A stretch of DNA of 14,412 nucleotides, from positions 1 through 14,412 of the forward strand of contig CAIWDQ010000518.1 of NCBI GenBank assembly GCA_903911455.1, read 5' to 3'. Positions 7,378 to 14,038 of this stretch are shown here, one piece after another. How positions within the stretch are numbered: the first letter of the stretch is position 1; every line of letters begins with the position of its first letter. A program made the translations under genes and the position numbers. Source of the DNA: an uncultured bacterium (GTDB lineage: Bacteria; Bacteroidota; Bacteroidia; Bacteroidales; JACABE01). The notes below the pieces were generated by a model. That model searched no databases. It saw only the letters and a list, made by a program, of their open reading frames with translations, and had not been told where the DNA came from.

Positions 7378-9867
7378 TTATTCTTGAAAGTATATTCTTT
7401 TAACTCTTTGCGATATTCCTGTAAGGATTTCATAAGGAATGGTTTCAAGCTCATTTGCGATATTGGTAACGGGATAATCATCACTAAATATAATTACTTC
7501 ATCATTTTCCTGAGCTTCTATATCAGTAATATCAAGCATGCACATGTCCATACATACATTTCCAATAATTGGGACAAGTTTGTCATTTATCATAACTTTA
7601 CCTTTGCCATTGCTTAACTTACGATTTAATCCATCAGCATAACCTATTGGTATTATTGCAATAGTTTTATTTTTATCAGCATACCATTTTCTTCCATAAC
7701 CAACTGAATCATTAGCAGGAATATGTTTTATCTGAGAGATAATAGTTCTCAATGTACTTACGTTCTGTAATTCGTTTTGCTCACTACCTGAAGCAATACC
7801 ATACATTCCAATTCCAAGTCTAACCATGTCAAATTGAGCTTCCGGGAAGCGAATAATGCCGGCGGAGTTGAGGATATGTCGCATAATTGGATACTCAATC
7901 TTTGATATAATAATATCACTTATCTCTTTAAAAGTATATATCTGTTGATGAGTAAAGTAATCCAGTTCAGGTTCATCAGCACCAGCTAAATGAGTGAAAA
8001 TTGTTTTGACACAGATATGGTTATTGTTTTTGATTTTATCCAAAAGAAAATCTATATCATGTCTTTCAAAACCCAAACGATGCATACCGGTATCAATCTT
8101 TAGATGAATATTAACAACCTGAGATTTATCTTTTTTTATGTGATTTAAGAGATGTTCTTCAAGTACATTCAGTATTCTTAAACTATATATTTCAGGTTCC
8201 AGATTATATTTGAGTAATGCGTCAAAACTTTGTTCGTCAGGATTCATCACCATTATAGGTAAAGTAATTCCTGCTTTTCTTAACTCAACACCTTCATCAG
8301 AATAAGCTACAGCCAAATAATCTGCTTTATGAAACTGAAGAGTACTTGCAATCTCAAAGCTACCACTTCCATAAGAGAAAGCTTTTACCATTGCCATTAT
8401 CTTAGTCTCTGGTTTTAATCTCAACTTATAATAATTTAGGTTGTGAACAATAGCATTAAGATTAATTTCAAGAACTGTTTCATGTGCCTTTTGCTGAAGT
8501 ATTTTGCTTATCTTCTCAAACTTAAATATACGAGCACCCTTTAAAAGGATAGTTTCATTATTAAAATCTGATATAATAAAATCACTTAAGAAACTATCAG
8601 TAGTTGGATAAAACTCTTTATCAATTTTAAACTTTTCTTTCTGTTTACCGATAGTATTGCCGATGCCAATTACTTTAGTAATGCCTTTCTTTAATAATAG
8701 TTCAGCTATCTCACTATATAGATCATCGTCTTCACGTCCACTTTGTAAAATATCTGATAGAATTACTGTTTTCTTAATATGTTGTTTCTGTTGATTAAGG
8801 AAATCAATAGCTATACTTAATGAATTTATATCAGAACTATAACTGTCATTAATAATAGAACAACCATTAATCCCTTCTTTCATTTCCAATCTCATTGCCA
8901 CTGGCTGAAGGTGTTTCATCCTTTCTGCAATAATAGAATTATCATAATTAAAGAAAAGAAGTGTAGCCCAACAATGAATTGCATTTTCTATTGAAGCGTC
9001 ATCTATAAAAGGTATTTCTATACTAATTTCATTCTCTTTATATAGAGCTAAGATAACAGTACGTTTATTCCCTTTATTTGTTGATTTAATGATTAGACTT
9101 CCTGAGTTCTTTCTACTCCAGGTAAATTGAGGGATATTTCTTATTATTTCAGACTTTAAGATACGTTCTTTTATCTCTAGATAATCCGAACAATAGATTA
9201 ATGTTTCTACTTTAGTAAATAACTTAAGTTTCTCAGCTATCTTTTGATCACGATGAACAAAGTTCTCATCATGAGCTTGCCCAATGTTTGTGAAAATACC
9301 AATTGTAGGAAGAATTATGTTTTGCAACTTATCCATTTCTTCAGGTTCTGATATACCTGCTTCAAATATCGCAAGTTCATGGTCTGAATTCATTTGCCAG
9401 ACAGAAAGAGGGACACCTATTTGAGAGTTATAACTTTTAGGATTCTTTACTATCTTTTTGTCTTCATACATCAGTTGATACAACCATTCCTTAACAATAG
9501 TTTTTCCATTGCTTCCGGTGATACCTATTACAGGAATATCAAATCGTTTGCGATGAAAAGTGCCTAGTTGTTGTAATACTCTTTGAGTATCTTTTACAAG
9601 AATAAATCCTGCTTCAGGATGGTCTGATATTTCCTCAGGTAATCTGGAAACTACAAATCCACGAATACCTTTCTTGTATAGTTCGTTGATAAACTTATGT
9701 CCATCATTCTTTTTACTAACTAAAGCAAAAAATAAACAGTTCTCTACCGAACTTATCTTACGACTATCAATAAGTAAATGGATTATATTACCTACTATTT
9801 CTGTATTGCCTGATAGCTCACCTTTTACAATTTTGGCAATATCATTTAATAAGTAATCTTTTTGCAT
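7378..9867 (-). CDS. murF-alr: Bifunctional MurF ligase / alanine racemase fusion
   Basis: This 829-residue protein joins two enzymes of peptidoglycan precursor synthesis. Residues 1 to ~455 are UDP-MurNAc-tripeptide:D-Ala-D-Ala ligase: an N-terminal substrate domain, the ATP-binding loop G-I-T-G-S-N-G-K-T 115-123, the stretch T-N-I-G-Q-A-H-D 193-200 and N-D-S-Y-S-S-D 340-346. Residues ~464-829 are a PLP-dependent alanine racemase: M-V-K-A-F-S-Y-G-S-G with the expected Schiff-base Lys495, H-L-K-I-D-T-G-M-H-R-L-G-F 588-600, V-G-Y-G-R with the expected catalytic Tyr724, G-Y-A-D-G 742-746, G-N-V-C-M-D-M 769-775, and Y-E-I-L-T-G-I-S-Q-R-V near the end. All key residues of both halves are present, so both should be active. 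The fusion is characteristic of Bacteroidota. The product is cytoplasmic. It lies 27 bases downstream of pdxA, whose pathway yields the cofactor for the racemase half. Confidence 0.95.
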   Translation of the reverse strand: MQKDYLLNDIAKIVKGELSGNTEIVGNIIHLLIDSRKISSVENCLFFALVSKKNDGHKFINELYKKGIRGFVVSRLPEEISDHPEAGFILVKDTQRVLQQLGTFHRKRFDIPVIGITGSNGKTIVKEWLYQLMYEDKKIVKNPKSYNSQIGVPLSVWQMNSDHELAIFEAGISEPEEMDKLQNIILPTIGIFTNIGQAHDENFVHRDQKIAEKLKLFTKVETLIYCSDYLEIKERILKSEIIRNIPQFTWSRKNSGSLIIKSTNKGNKRTVILALYKENEISIEIPFIDDASIENAIHCWATLLFFNYDNSIIAERMKHLQPVAMRLEMKEGINGCSIINDSYSSDINSLSIAIDFLNQQKQHIKKTVILSDILQSGREDDDLYSEIAELLLKKGITKVIGIGNTIGKQKEKFKIDKEFYPTTDSFLSDFIISDFNNETILLKGARIFKFEKISKILQQKAHETVLEINLNAIVHNLNYYKLRLKPETKIMAMVKAFSYGSGSFEIASTLQFHKADYLAVAYSDEGVELRKAGITLPIMVMNPDEQSFDALLKYNLEPEIYSLRILNVLEEHLLNHIKKDKSQVVNIHLKIDTGMHRLGFERHDIDFLLDKIKNNNHICVKTIFTHLAGADEPELDYFTHQQIYTFKEISDIIISKIEYPIMRHILNSAGIIRFPEAQFDMVRLGIGMYGIASGSEQNELQNVSTLRTIISQIKHIPANDSVGYGRKWYADKNKTIAIIPIGYADGLNRKLSNGKGKVMINDKLVPIIGNVCMDMCMLDITDIEAQENDEVIIFSDDYPVTNIANELETIPYEILTGISQRVKRIYFQE

Positions 9868-9894
9868 AAGGAATTTCTTAGAATAGTTATCAGA

Positions 9895-10968
9895 TTATAT
9901 ATCTCTTTCTCCTTTTGAACTTATCTTAAGAGGATTTGCCAGCATCTCTTCATGCATTATTCTATTCTTGTATATATCACAAGCTAAATAAATAGCATGA
10001 CGGAATGAATCGCATGAAGCAATATCTTTTCCTGTAATGTCATATGCAGTTCCATGGGCTGGAGAAGTTCTTACATAAGGTAAGCCTGCTGTATAATTAA
10101 CACCTTCTTTAAACGACATTAATTTAAAAGGAACCATTCCTTGGTCGTGATACATTGCTAATATCCCATCAAACTTATTAAGATTTTCAGAACCAAAGAA
10201 ACCATCAGCAGGGTAAGGACCAAAGGCTAATATGTTTTCGTCCATTGCTTTTCTAACTGTTGGCTCAATTATGTTTTGCTCTTCATTGCCTAATACTCCT
10301 CCATCACCTGCATGTGGATTTAATCCTAATACTGCAATCCTAGGTTTTGGAATTGCGAAATCCTGAATAAGAGATTTGTTCATTACCCTGAGTTTACTAA
10401 GTATGAGTTCAGGAGTTAATAATGATGAAACATCTTTGAGTGGCACATGTCCTGTTACAACACCTATCCTTATGTCATCACTTATCATAAGCATCAAATA
10501 ATCTTTAGCATTAAATCTTGTTGCTAAATATTCAGTATGCCCGGGGAATGAAAACTTAGATGATTGTATATTAAACTTATTTATTGGTGCTGTGACTAGA
10601 ACATCTATAATTCCTTTTTTAAGATCTTCAGTAGCCATATCTAAAGATAAAACAGCCATTTCGCCAGCAATGTCAGTTGACATTCCGAGATCAATCTTTA
10701 TTTCATCATTATTAATATTAACTATATTAGGACGTTTAGGGTTTGCTTGTTCAGCAACTCTAACCTGATTAAAACTAAAATCATTAATATTTAAGATTTT
10801 CCTATGATAAGAAGCAACCTTTGAAGAACCGTAAACTATAGGTGTACACATTTCTAAGATACGTGTATCCATAAATGTTTTTATGATGATCTCGTAACTT
10901 ATACCATTAATATCTCCATGAGAAACTCCTAGTTTAACCCTAAAATCTTTATCGTTAAGTTTTGACAT
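9895..10968 (-). CDS. pdxA: 4-hydroxythreonine-4-phosphate dehydrogenase PdxA
   Basis: PdxA oxidises 4-phosphohydroxy-L-threonine with NAD(P); the product enters the deoxyxylulose-5-phosphate-dependent route to pyridoxal 5'-phosphate. The 357-residue protein has the family motifs in order: G-V-S-H-G-D-I-N-G-I-S 14-24 (the position of the usual M-G-D-P-A-G-I-G), V-T-A-P-I-N-K 125-131, P-G-H-T-E with the substrate His at 144, T-G-H-V-P-L 172-177, L-N-P-H-A-G-D-G-G 216-224 and Y-H-D-Q-G 273-277. By comparison with the E. coli enzyme, His174, His219 and His274 should bind the catalytic metal. R-T-S-P-A-H-G-T-A 300-308 is the conserved C-terminal signature. The length is slightly above the common ~330 residues because of a short insert near 70-95. 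It sits 27 bases from the genes on each side. The position before murF-alr puts PLP synthesis next to a PLP enzyme. Confidence 0.94.
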   Translation of the reverse strand: MSKLNDKDFRVKLGVSHGDINGISYEIIIKTFMDTRILEMCTPIVYGSSKVASYHRKILNINDFSFNQVRVAEQANPKRPNIVNINNDEIKIDLGMSTDIAGEMAVLSLDMATEDLKKGIIDVLVTAPINKFNIQSSKFSFPGHTEYLATRFNAKDYLMLMISDDIRIGVVTGHVPLKDVSSLLTPELILSKLRVMNKSLIQDFAIPKPRIAVLGLNPHAGDGGVLGNEEQNIIEPTVRKAMDENILAFGPYPADGFFGSENLNKFDGILAMYHDQGMVPFKLMSFKEGVNYTAGLPYVRTSPAHGTAYDITGKDIASCDSFRHAIYLACDIYKNRIMHEEMLANPLKISSKGERDI

Positions 10969-10995
10969 AAACTTCTATTTAAGTATTTTGTATAA

Positions 10996-12441
10996 TTATT
11001 TCTTGTTAGTTTTTTGCTTGACAAAGTTAAATAATAATCTGACACCAACACCTGTTGCTGCTTTGCCTCTATAACTATCTTTTTTCCCAATGAAAACAGG
11101 ACCTGCAATATCTAGATGAATATATGGATAATCTGTGAAGTTTGCCAGAAACTTACCTGCTGTTATCATACCTGCATCTGGACCACCTATATTCTTTATA
11201 TCAGCAACATCCGACTTGATAAGTTCTTCATATTCTTCCCAGAAAGGAAACTCTGCTAAACGTTCGTATACATTTGCCCCACTATCTTTTAGTTCTCCAA
11301 ATTCCTTCTCAGCATCGTTATGCATTGCAACAATTCCATAAATTCCTATAGCTTTGCTGGCAGCACCTGTTAAAGTTGCCAGATCAATAACCAATTCCGG
11401 TTTATATTTTGAAGCATATCCTAATGCATCTGCAAGTATCATTCTGCCTTCTGCATCAGTATTTAAAACTTCAACTGTTTTGCCGGTATACATTGTTATT
11501 ACATCTCCCGGAACATACGAATTACCATCTGGACGATTATCTGTGGCAGGCATTAAGCCTATTACATGAACATTAAGTTTTGCTTTAGCAATAGCATACA
11601 TTGCAGTAGCAACTGCAGCAGCTCCACCCATATCGCACTTCATATCTTCCATGCTGCTACCTGGTTTAATATTAACACCACCTGAATCAAATACTACTCC
11701 TTTGCCAACAAAAACATATGGTTTCTTATTTGTATGTCCTTTTGGTTTCCATTCTAAGATAGAGAAAGTTGGAGGGTCAATGCTGCCTTTGTTTACGGCA
11801 AGTAAACCACCCATCTTTAATGCTTCAATCTTAGTCTTGTTGAATACTTCAACTTTCATGCCTGTTTCTTCGGCCATTTCGGTGATAAGTTCCGAAAGTT
11901 TCTCAGCATTTAAATAAGCAACAGGTTCATTTACTAAATCTCTACATTTATAAACTGCTTCTATTTGAATGTTTAAATGTAGAATTGCAGTATCATCAAC
12001 TTTAGAAGATATATTTATTTCTTTTAAAGAATTCTGTTTGTCAGCCTTATCTGATTTATATTTTATAAACTGATAATTGCCTAAAGCCATTCCTTCAGCT
12101 AAAGCTAAAATTAAATCACCAGAGTGTTCAACATCTATTAAAGTAACTTTTTCAATCTTTTGTTCGTTGAGAAACGAGCTTAGTTTATCGCCACTACGTC
12201 TGCAACTTTCGTGTGTAATTGAATCTGTATCTTTTTTATCAAAGAATTGAAAGATGATCCATTTATTTAATTTATTTAAACATATACAATCTTTCTTTTG
12301 TTGTGTATGTTGAATGCTTACATACATTAATTCATTAGAATCAATTATATTTTCAGGTATATTTTTGACATCACTTAGAAAGAAAATACTTGTTTCGTTG
12401 ACAGGATATTTTCCTTTTATTTTTTTGATCATTGTTTGCAT
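10996..12441 (-). CDS. pepA: M17 family leucyl aminopeptidase
   Basis: This is a 481-residue cytosolic metallo-aminopeptidase that removes N-terminal residues from peptides. The C-terminal catalytic domain has all M17 signatures: G-K-G-V-V-F-D-S-G-G 246-255 with metal ligands Lys247 and Asp252, I-K-P 258-260 with the catalytic Lys259, D-M-G-G-A-A 270-275 with Asp270, and the family signature N-T-D-A-E-G-R-M 327-334 with ligands Asp329 and Glu331 and catalytic Arg333. The N-terminal ~160 residues match the poorly conserved regulatory domain and contain a 'hydrophobic-strand, E-H-S-G-D-L, A-L-A-E-G' section. M17 enzymes form hexamers; nothing here argues otherwise. A second in-frame ATG three codons in is an alternative start. 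It is the first gene of the minus-strand run, with a promoter-like TAAATTTG element about 35 bases upstream. Some family members also bind DNA as regulators; that role cannot be judged here. Confidence 0.93.
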   Translation of the reverse strand: MQTMIKKIKGKYPVNETSIFFLSDVKNIPENIIDSNELMYVSIQHTQQKKDCICLNKLNKWIIFQFFDKKDTDSITHESCRRSGDKLSSFLNEQKIEKVTLIDVEHSGDLILALAEGMALGNYQFIKYKSDKADKQNSLKEINISSKVDDTAILHLNIQIEAVYKCRDLVNEPVAYLNAEKLSELITEMAEETGMKVEVFNKTKIEALKMGGLLAVNKGSIDPPTFSILEWKPKGHTNKKPYVFVGKGVVFDSGGVNIKPGSSMEDMKCDMGGAAAVATAMYAIAKAKLNVHVIGLMPATDNRPDGNSYVPGDVITMYTGKTVEVLNTDAEGRMILADALGYASKYKPELVIDLATLTGAASKAIGIYGIVAMHNDAEKEFGELKDSGANVYERLAEFPFWEEYEELIKSDVADIKNIGGPDAGMITAGKFLANFTDYPYIHLDIAGPVFIGKKDSYRGKAATGVGVRLLFNFVKQKTNKK

Positions 12442-12450
12442 TTTAAGTTG

Positions 12451-12458
12451 TAATTTTG
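12451..12458 (+). promoter_or_regulatory. Putative -7 element of the mqnC promoter
   Basis: TAATTTTG fits TAnnTTTG exactly and lies about 77 bases before the mqnC ATG. Upstream TTG/TTTG candidates occur at 12432-12434 and 12424-12427, but their spacers (16 and 23 bases) are off the usual ~19-21, so the match is weaker than for the opposite strand. It lies inside the probable pepA leader, so the two divergent promoters would overlap. Confidence 0.3.
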
Positions 12459-12474
12459 GACTCCAAATATTTTA

Positions 12475-12507
12475 CAAATTTACTAAAAATTGCTTAACTG
12501 AAATCAA
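12475..12507 (-). promoter_or_regulatory. Putative Bacteroidota promoter for the pepA–pdxA–murF-alr–glycosyltransferase run
   Basis: On the minus strand, bases 12482-12475 read TAAATTTG, an exact match to the Bacteroidota -7 consensus TAnnTTTG. A TTG at 12507-12505 could serve as the -33 element, with a 22-base spacer that is at the long end for this promoter type. A transcript would start near 12468 and leave a leader of about 27 bases before the pepA ATG. No other good promoter match was noticed in the short spacers of the run, so this element may drive all seven genes. Confidence 0.5.
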
Positions 12508-12535
12508 TTAATTTAATTTAATTAAAAAACTTTAG

Positions 12536-13624
12536 ATGGATACTAATAATCTTTTAGATAAGGCCCTTAACCATGAGCATCTTTCGTTGCTCGAAGGTGT
12601 TTTTCTTTTTAATAATGCTTCTCTTTCTTCTTTGATGTTTGTTGCCGATCAAATTCGCAGGCAACTTCATCCCGATAATAAGGTGACATGGATAATTGAC
12701 CGCAATGTTAATTATACTAATGTTTGTGTGTCGGGTTGTCAGTTTTGTAACTTTTATTGTTCGGCCAAATCTGCGAAAGCATACATTACAACTATTGATG
12801 AATACAAACAAAAGATAGATGAAACCATTGCTCTGGGTGGCGAACAACTACTTTTGCAGGGTGGTATGCATCCTGATTTGGGCTTAAAGTTTTACACTGA
12901 TTTATTTAAGCAATTAAAAGAGCTTTATCCTAATCTTAAGCTTCATGCATTGGGGCCGCCAGAGGTTGTTCATATTTCAAAGCTTGAGAATATTACGTAC
13001 GAAGAAACTTTAAAAGCTCTTATTGATGCAGGTTTAAGTAGTTTGCCGGGGGCTGGTGCCGAAATACTTTCTGATAGAGTTCGCAGTATTATTTCTAAAA
13101 ACAAATGTAGTGTTGACGAATGGTTGAATGTGATGCGGGTTGCTCATAAGTTTAATCTGTTAACTTCTGCTACTATGATGTTTGGGCATATAGAAACCAT
13201 TGAGGAGCGTTTGGAACATCTTGTCAGGATTAGGGAAGTACAATCGGAGAAACCTGAGGGTGCTATTGGTTTTATGTCGTTTATTCCGTGGCCTTTTCAG
13301 GATAAAGACACTACTTTGCGTAAGCAGGGTGTTATTAATACTACAACTGCCGAAGAATATATACGCATGATTGCGATAAGCCGAATTATGTTGCCAAATT
13401 TTAAGAATATCCAGGCGTCGTGGTTGACTGTTGGCAAGCAAACCGGACAGATTTGTCTGCATGCTGGGGCTAATGATTTTGGTTCAATTATGATTGAAGA
13501 GAATGTAGTTTCAGTTGCCGGTGCCGACTATCAATTTGATGCTACCGGGATACAAAGGGCTATTAAAGAAGCAGGTTTTGAACCACAGAAACGCAACCAG
13601 AGGTTTGAGTATTTATCCAATTAA
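12536..13624 (+). CDS. mqnC: Cyclic dehypoxanthinyl futalosine synthase MqnC (radical SAM)
   Basis: This 362-residue radical SAM enzyme cyclises dehypoxanthine futalosine in the futalosine route to menaquinone. The N-terminal part has W-I-I-D-R-N-V-N-Y-T-N-V-C 52-64, with the [4Fe-4S] cluster motif C-x3-C-x2-C at Cys64, Cys68 and Cys71. It is followed by E-Q-L-L-L-Q-G-G-M-H-P-D-L-G from about 103, S-L-P-G-A-G-A-E-I-L from about 173, and I-G-F-M-S-F-I-P-W-P-F-Q near 251-262, typical of the MqnC/MqnE/CofH group. The L-Q-G-G-x-H-P section and length favour MqnC over MqnE. Cys75 follows at F-Y-C, where many relatives have Arg. No other mqn gene is in the window. Base composition is less AT-biased than in the membrane genes. 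It is transcribed divergently from pepA and is followed by a long noncoding repeat region. Confidence 0.9.
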   Translation: MDTNNLLDKALNHEHLSLLEGVFLFNNASLSSLMFVADQIRRQLHPDNKVTWIIDRNVNYTNVCVSGCQFCNFYCSAKSAKAYITTIDEYKQKIDETIALGGEQLLLQGGMHPDLGLKFYTDLFKQLKELYPNLKLHALGPPEVVHISKLENITYEETLKALIDAGLSSLPGAGAEILSDRVRSIISKNKCSVDEWLNVMRVAHKFNLLTSATMMFGHIETIEERLEHLVRIREVQSEKPEGAIGFMSFIPWPFQDKDTTLRKQGVINTTTAEEYIRMIAISRIMLPNFKNIQASWLTVGKQTGQICLHAGANDFGSIMIEENVVSVAGADYQFDATGIQRAIKEAGFEPQKRNQRFEYLSN

Positions 13625-13643
13625 GAGTTTAAATAAGGAAAAA

Positions 13644-13702
13644 TGCTAATTATTTTAATTAGATTAAATCCAAATTTTAAAGATAATATCAATTAATTAG
13701 CA
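13644..13702. repeat. 9-base inverted repeat bracketing the start of the 41-base array
   Basis: TGCTAATTA at 13644-13652 is the exact reverse complement of TAATTAGCA at 13694-13702, with 41 bases between the arms. The left arm also takes part in a tighter hairpin, CTAATTA (13646-13652), loop TTT, TAATTAG (13656-13662). The right arm runs two bases into the first 41-base unit. It lies about 20 bases after the mqnC stop, but no T-run follows the tight hairpin, so it is not a standard intrinsic terminator. Confidence 0.5.
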
Positions 13703-13747
13703 CTTTAAGTCATAAATAAAGTTTCAAACTACTGCGAAAATCACTTT

Positions 13748-13770
13748 AAGTCATCACAGGACTTTTTTTG
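13748..13770 (+). terminator. Weak terminator-like hairpin with T-tract in repeat unit 2
   Basis: AAGTC (13748-13752) and GACTT (13760-13764) can pair around a seven-base loop, and the run of T continues to 13769. It is the first hairpin-plus-T-tract after mqnC, about 125 bases past its stop. The stem is short and AT-rich, so it would be weak on its own. Confidence 0.25.
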
Positions 13771-13814
13771 CCACTTGAAGTTCACTTTAAGTCATCACAG
13801 AAGTTTTTTTGCCT

Positions 13815-13832
13815 CTTGAAGTTCACTTCAAG
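13815..13832. repeat. Perfect dyad across the junction of repeat units 3 and 4
   Basis: CTTGAAGT (13815-13822) and ACTTCAAG (13825-13832) are exact reverse complements separated by TC. As RNA it would form CTTGAAG/CTTCAAG with a four-base loop; as DNA it could be a dyad-symmetric binding site. Comparable dyads occur at the same phase at 13938-13955 and 14019-14038. Confidence 0.7.
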
Positions 13833-13865
13833 TCATCATAAAAGTTTTTTTGTCAATTGAAGTTT

Positions 13866-13892
13866 ACTTTAAGTCATCTTGAAAGTTTTTTT
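13866..13892 (+). terminator. Terminator-like hairpin with T-tract in repeat unit 5
   Basis: ACTTTAAG, loop TCAT, then CTTGAAAGT form an eight-pair stem with one bulged G, and seven T (13886-13892) follow directly; the first T closes the stem. This is the layout of an intrinsic terminator for + strand transcripts, though the stem has only two G-C pairs. It could help end mqnC transcription together with the other units. Confidence 0.35.
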
Positions 13893-13937
13893 GTTACTTC
13901 TAGCGCACTTTAAGTCATCTTGAAACCCCGTTTATAA

Positions 13938-13955
13938 CTTAAAGTCAACTTTAAG
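13938..13955. repeat. Perfect dyad across the junction of repeat units 6 and 7
   Basis: CTTAAAGT (13938-13945) and ACTTTAAG (13948-13955) are exact reverse complements separated by CA. The fourth base pair is A-T here and G-C at the unit 3/4 junction, so both sides changed together. Confidence 0.7.
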
Positions 13956-13974
13956 CCATCTTGAAAGTTTTTTT
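13948..13974 (+). terminator. Terminator-like hairpin with T-tract in repeat unit 7
   Basis: This has the same fold as in unit 5: ACTTTAAG, loop CCAT, CTTGAAAGT, then seven T at 13968-13974. The loop differs by one base from unit 5 while the stem is unchanged. Confidence 0.35.
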
Positions 13975-14018
13975 ACGACTTGTAGAATTTTTTTAATGCT
14001 CAAAACCTTAGCTTTATG

Positions 14019-14038
14019 AATTGAAGTTAATTTCAATT
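14019..14038. repeat. In-phase dyad at the decayed end of the array
   Basis: AATTGAA (14019-14025) and TTCAATT (14032-14038) are exact reverse complements around a six-base loop. The position corresponds to the junction between a decayed unit 8 and unit 9 at the same 41-base register. The surrounding unit sequence is otherwise mostly lost. Confidence 0.6.

Larger units (their letters stand above)
13701..13987. repeat. Seven head-to-tail copies of a 41-base repeat (decayed copies continue to about 14038)
   Basis: Units begin at 13701, 13742, 13783, 13824, 13865, 13906 and 13947: seven exact 41-base steps with no indels. The best-kept part is unit positions 1-13, CACTTTAAGTCAT: identical in units 1, 2, 3 and 6, with one change in units 4 and 5 and two in unit 7. 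Positions 22-28 are seven T in units 2, 3, 4, 5 and 7. Unit ends often read ACTTGAAGTT. A decayed eighth unit (13988-14028) keeps AATTGAAGTT at exactly the expected phase, and a ninth start follows at 14029. Since 41 is not a multiple of 3, the array does not encode a repeated peptide. Unlike CRISPR, the whole period is related between units, with no unique spacers. The function is unknown. Confidence 0.95.

Noticed and set aside
11135..11917. Open frames on the + strand inside pepA
   Set aside because: They are antisense to a strongly conserved M17 catalytic domain and have no motif of their own.
12554..13462. Open frames on the minus strand inside mqnC
   Set aside because: They are antisense to a clear radical SAM gene; composition explains the absence of stops.
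13701..13987. CRISPR array
   Set aside because: The region between cores is itself related from unit to unit (T7 tract, ACTTGAAGTT ends) instead of being unique spacer, the core is only 13 bases, and no cas gene is present.
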